Below are positions 12,841 through 13,228 of a DNA stretch of 13,228 bases, piece after piece (within the stretch, counting starts at the first letter, position 1; the number at the start of each line of letters is the position of its first letter). The notes beneath the pieces were generated by a model that was given only the letters and a program-made list of their open reading frames with translations, did not search any database and was not told the DNA's origin. The stretch is from Treponema sp. (GTDB taxonomy: Bacteria > Spirochaetota > Spirochaetia > Treponematales > Treponemataceae): the NCBI GenBank assembly GCA_023231445.1, contig JALNVF010000090.1:1-13228 (forward strand), in the 5' to 3' direction. A program made the position numbers and the translations under genes.

Positions 12841-13227
12841 TTACCGGTACATTTTCCGGTATAACATTTTCAATGCCGGAACATCGACCGTTTTAGGGTT
12901 ATCGGCAGTTGAAACATCTTCAAAGGCAGAAAGTGCAAGATCATCAAAATCTTTTTCCTGAACGCCGATTTCGCACAGAGTCTGAGGCAGACCGGCCATC
13001 CGGGTGAATTCATGGATTCTTTCCGCACAATATGAAGCAGCCCTTTTATAGTCATGTGCAGCATCAGACTCAGGAACAAACGTTTCTGCAAGATGCAGCA
13101 TCTTTTCTGGGCAGGCGTCTGCGTTGAATTCAACGACATACGGTAATATCAGTGCGTTCGCTACTCCATGCGGAATATCATAAAACGCGCTGAGCGGATG
13201 TGCCATGGAATGAACAATTCCGAGTCC
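12841..13227 (-). CDS. Iron-containing (group III) alcohol dehydrogenase, C-terminal 128 residues (5' end outside window)
   Basis: The frame enters from the right edge and ends in TAA at 12843-12841. It begins GLGIVHSMAHPLSAFYDIPHGVANA, the second signature of iron-dependent alcohol dehydrogenases. By comparison with lactaldehyde reductase FucO, the His of IVHS and the His of IPHG are iron ligands, and the His of MAHPL is the conserved active-site histidine between them. The remainder (LPYVVEFNADACPEK and the helical tail ending LKMLYRKMYR) also follows FucO and 1,3-propanediol dehydrogenase. These cytoplasmic enzymes interconvert aldehydes and alcohols with NAD(H). It is separated from the liv operon by two hairpins and a promoter and is probably unrelated to it. 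The substrate cannot be told from this part. Confidence 0.88.
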   Translation of the reverse strand, partial: GLGIVHSMAHPLSAFYDIPHGVANALILPYVVEFNADACPEKMLHLAETFVPESDAAHDYKRAASYCAERIHEFTRMAGLPQTLCEIGVQEKDFDDLALSAFEDVSTADNPKTVDVPALKMLYRKMYR

Positions 13228-13228
13228 G

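Overview
The window is one long block of fifteen genes, all read on the minus strand (transcription runs right to left). It is flanked by two partial genes: the 3' end of a D-lactate dehydrogenase-type gene on the plus strand at the left edge, and the 3' half of an iron-containing alcohol dehydrogenase on the minus strand at the right edge. The sequence is moderately AT-rich, with strong AGGAGG-type ribosome sites, tight gene spacing, FeS- and flavin-based oxidoreductases and no oxygen-linked enzyme. This suggests a fermentative anaerobe. The style is compatible with a Treponema-like spirochaete or a clostridial Firmicute, and I cannot decide between them from the sequence alone.

Layout in order of transcription. 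A promoter-like site (about 12606-12577) is followed at once by a strong intrinsic-terminator-like hairpin (12568-12517) and a second small hairpin next to the ribosome site of livK. Then come livK (lipoprotein binding protein), livH and livM (permeases), and livG and livF (ATPases): a complete branched-chain-amino-acid-type ABC importer. Next is a cytidylate-kinase-like protein, a D-2-hydroxyacid dehydrogenase with an altered dinucleotide-binding loop, and a cysteine-rich RidA. After these come five consecutive genes for a flavin/iron-sulfur amine or amino acid dehydrogenase related to HcnABC, opine oxidase and D-hydroxyproline dehydrogenase. They encode a small [2Fe-2S] protein, an FAD/NAD oxidoreductase, a 2[4Fe-4S] protein, a free-standing BFD-type [2Fe-2S] protein and a DAO-type FAD subunit. 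The last two genes are an Asp/Glu-racemase-family protein and a proline racemase/hydroxyproline epimerase with both catalytic cysteines.

As a unit this reads as uptake of an amino acid (proline, hydroxyproline or a relative is the best guess), epimerisation to the D form, flavin-dependent oxidation to an imine, and imine hydrolysis by RidA. The 2-keto product may then be reduced to a D-2-hydroxyacid. The usual pyrroline-4-hydroxy-2-carboxylate deaminase and semialdehyde dehydrogenase of the aerobic hydroxyproline route are not in the window, so the end of the pathway is open.

Two structural points stand out. First, the last 20 bases of the left-hand dehydrogenase gene, including its stop codon, recur (19 of 20) 12.5 kb away. 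The second copy lies directly before a hairpin that abuts the stop codon of the alcohol dehydrogenase. The block between the copies may therefore have been inserted between two originally convergent genes. Second, the liv leader appears to begin with a terminator hairpin, which suggests control by antitermination.
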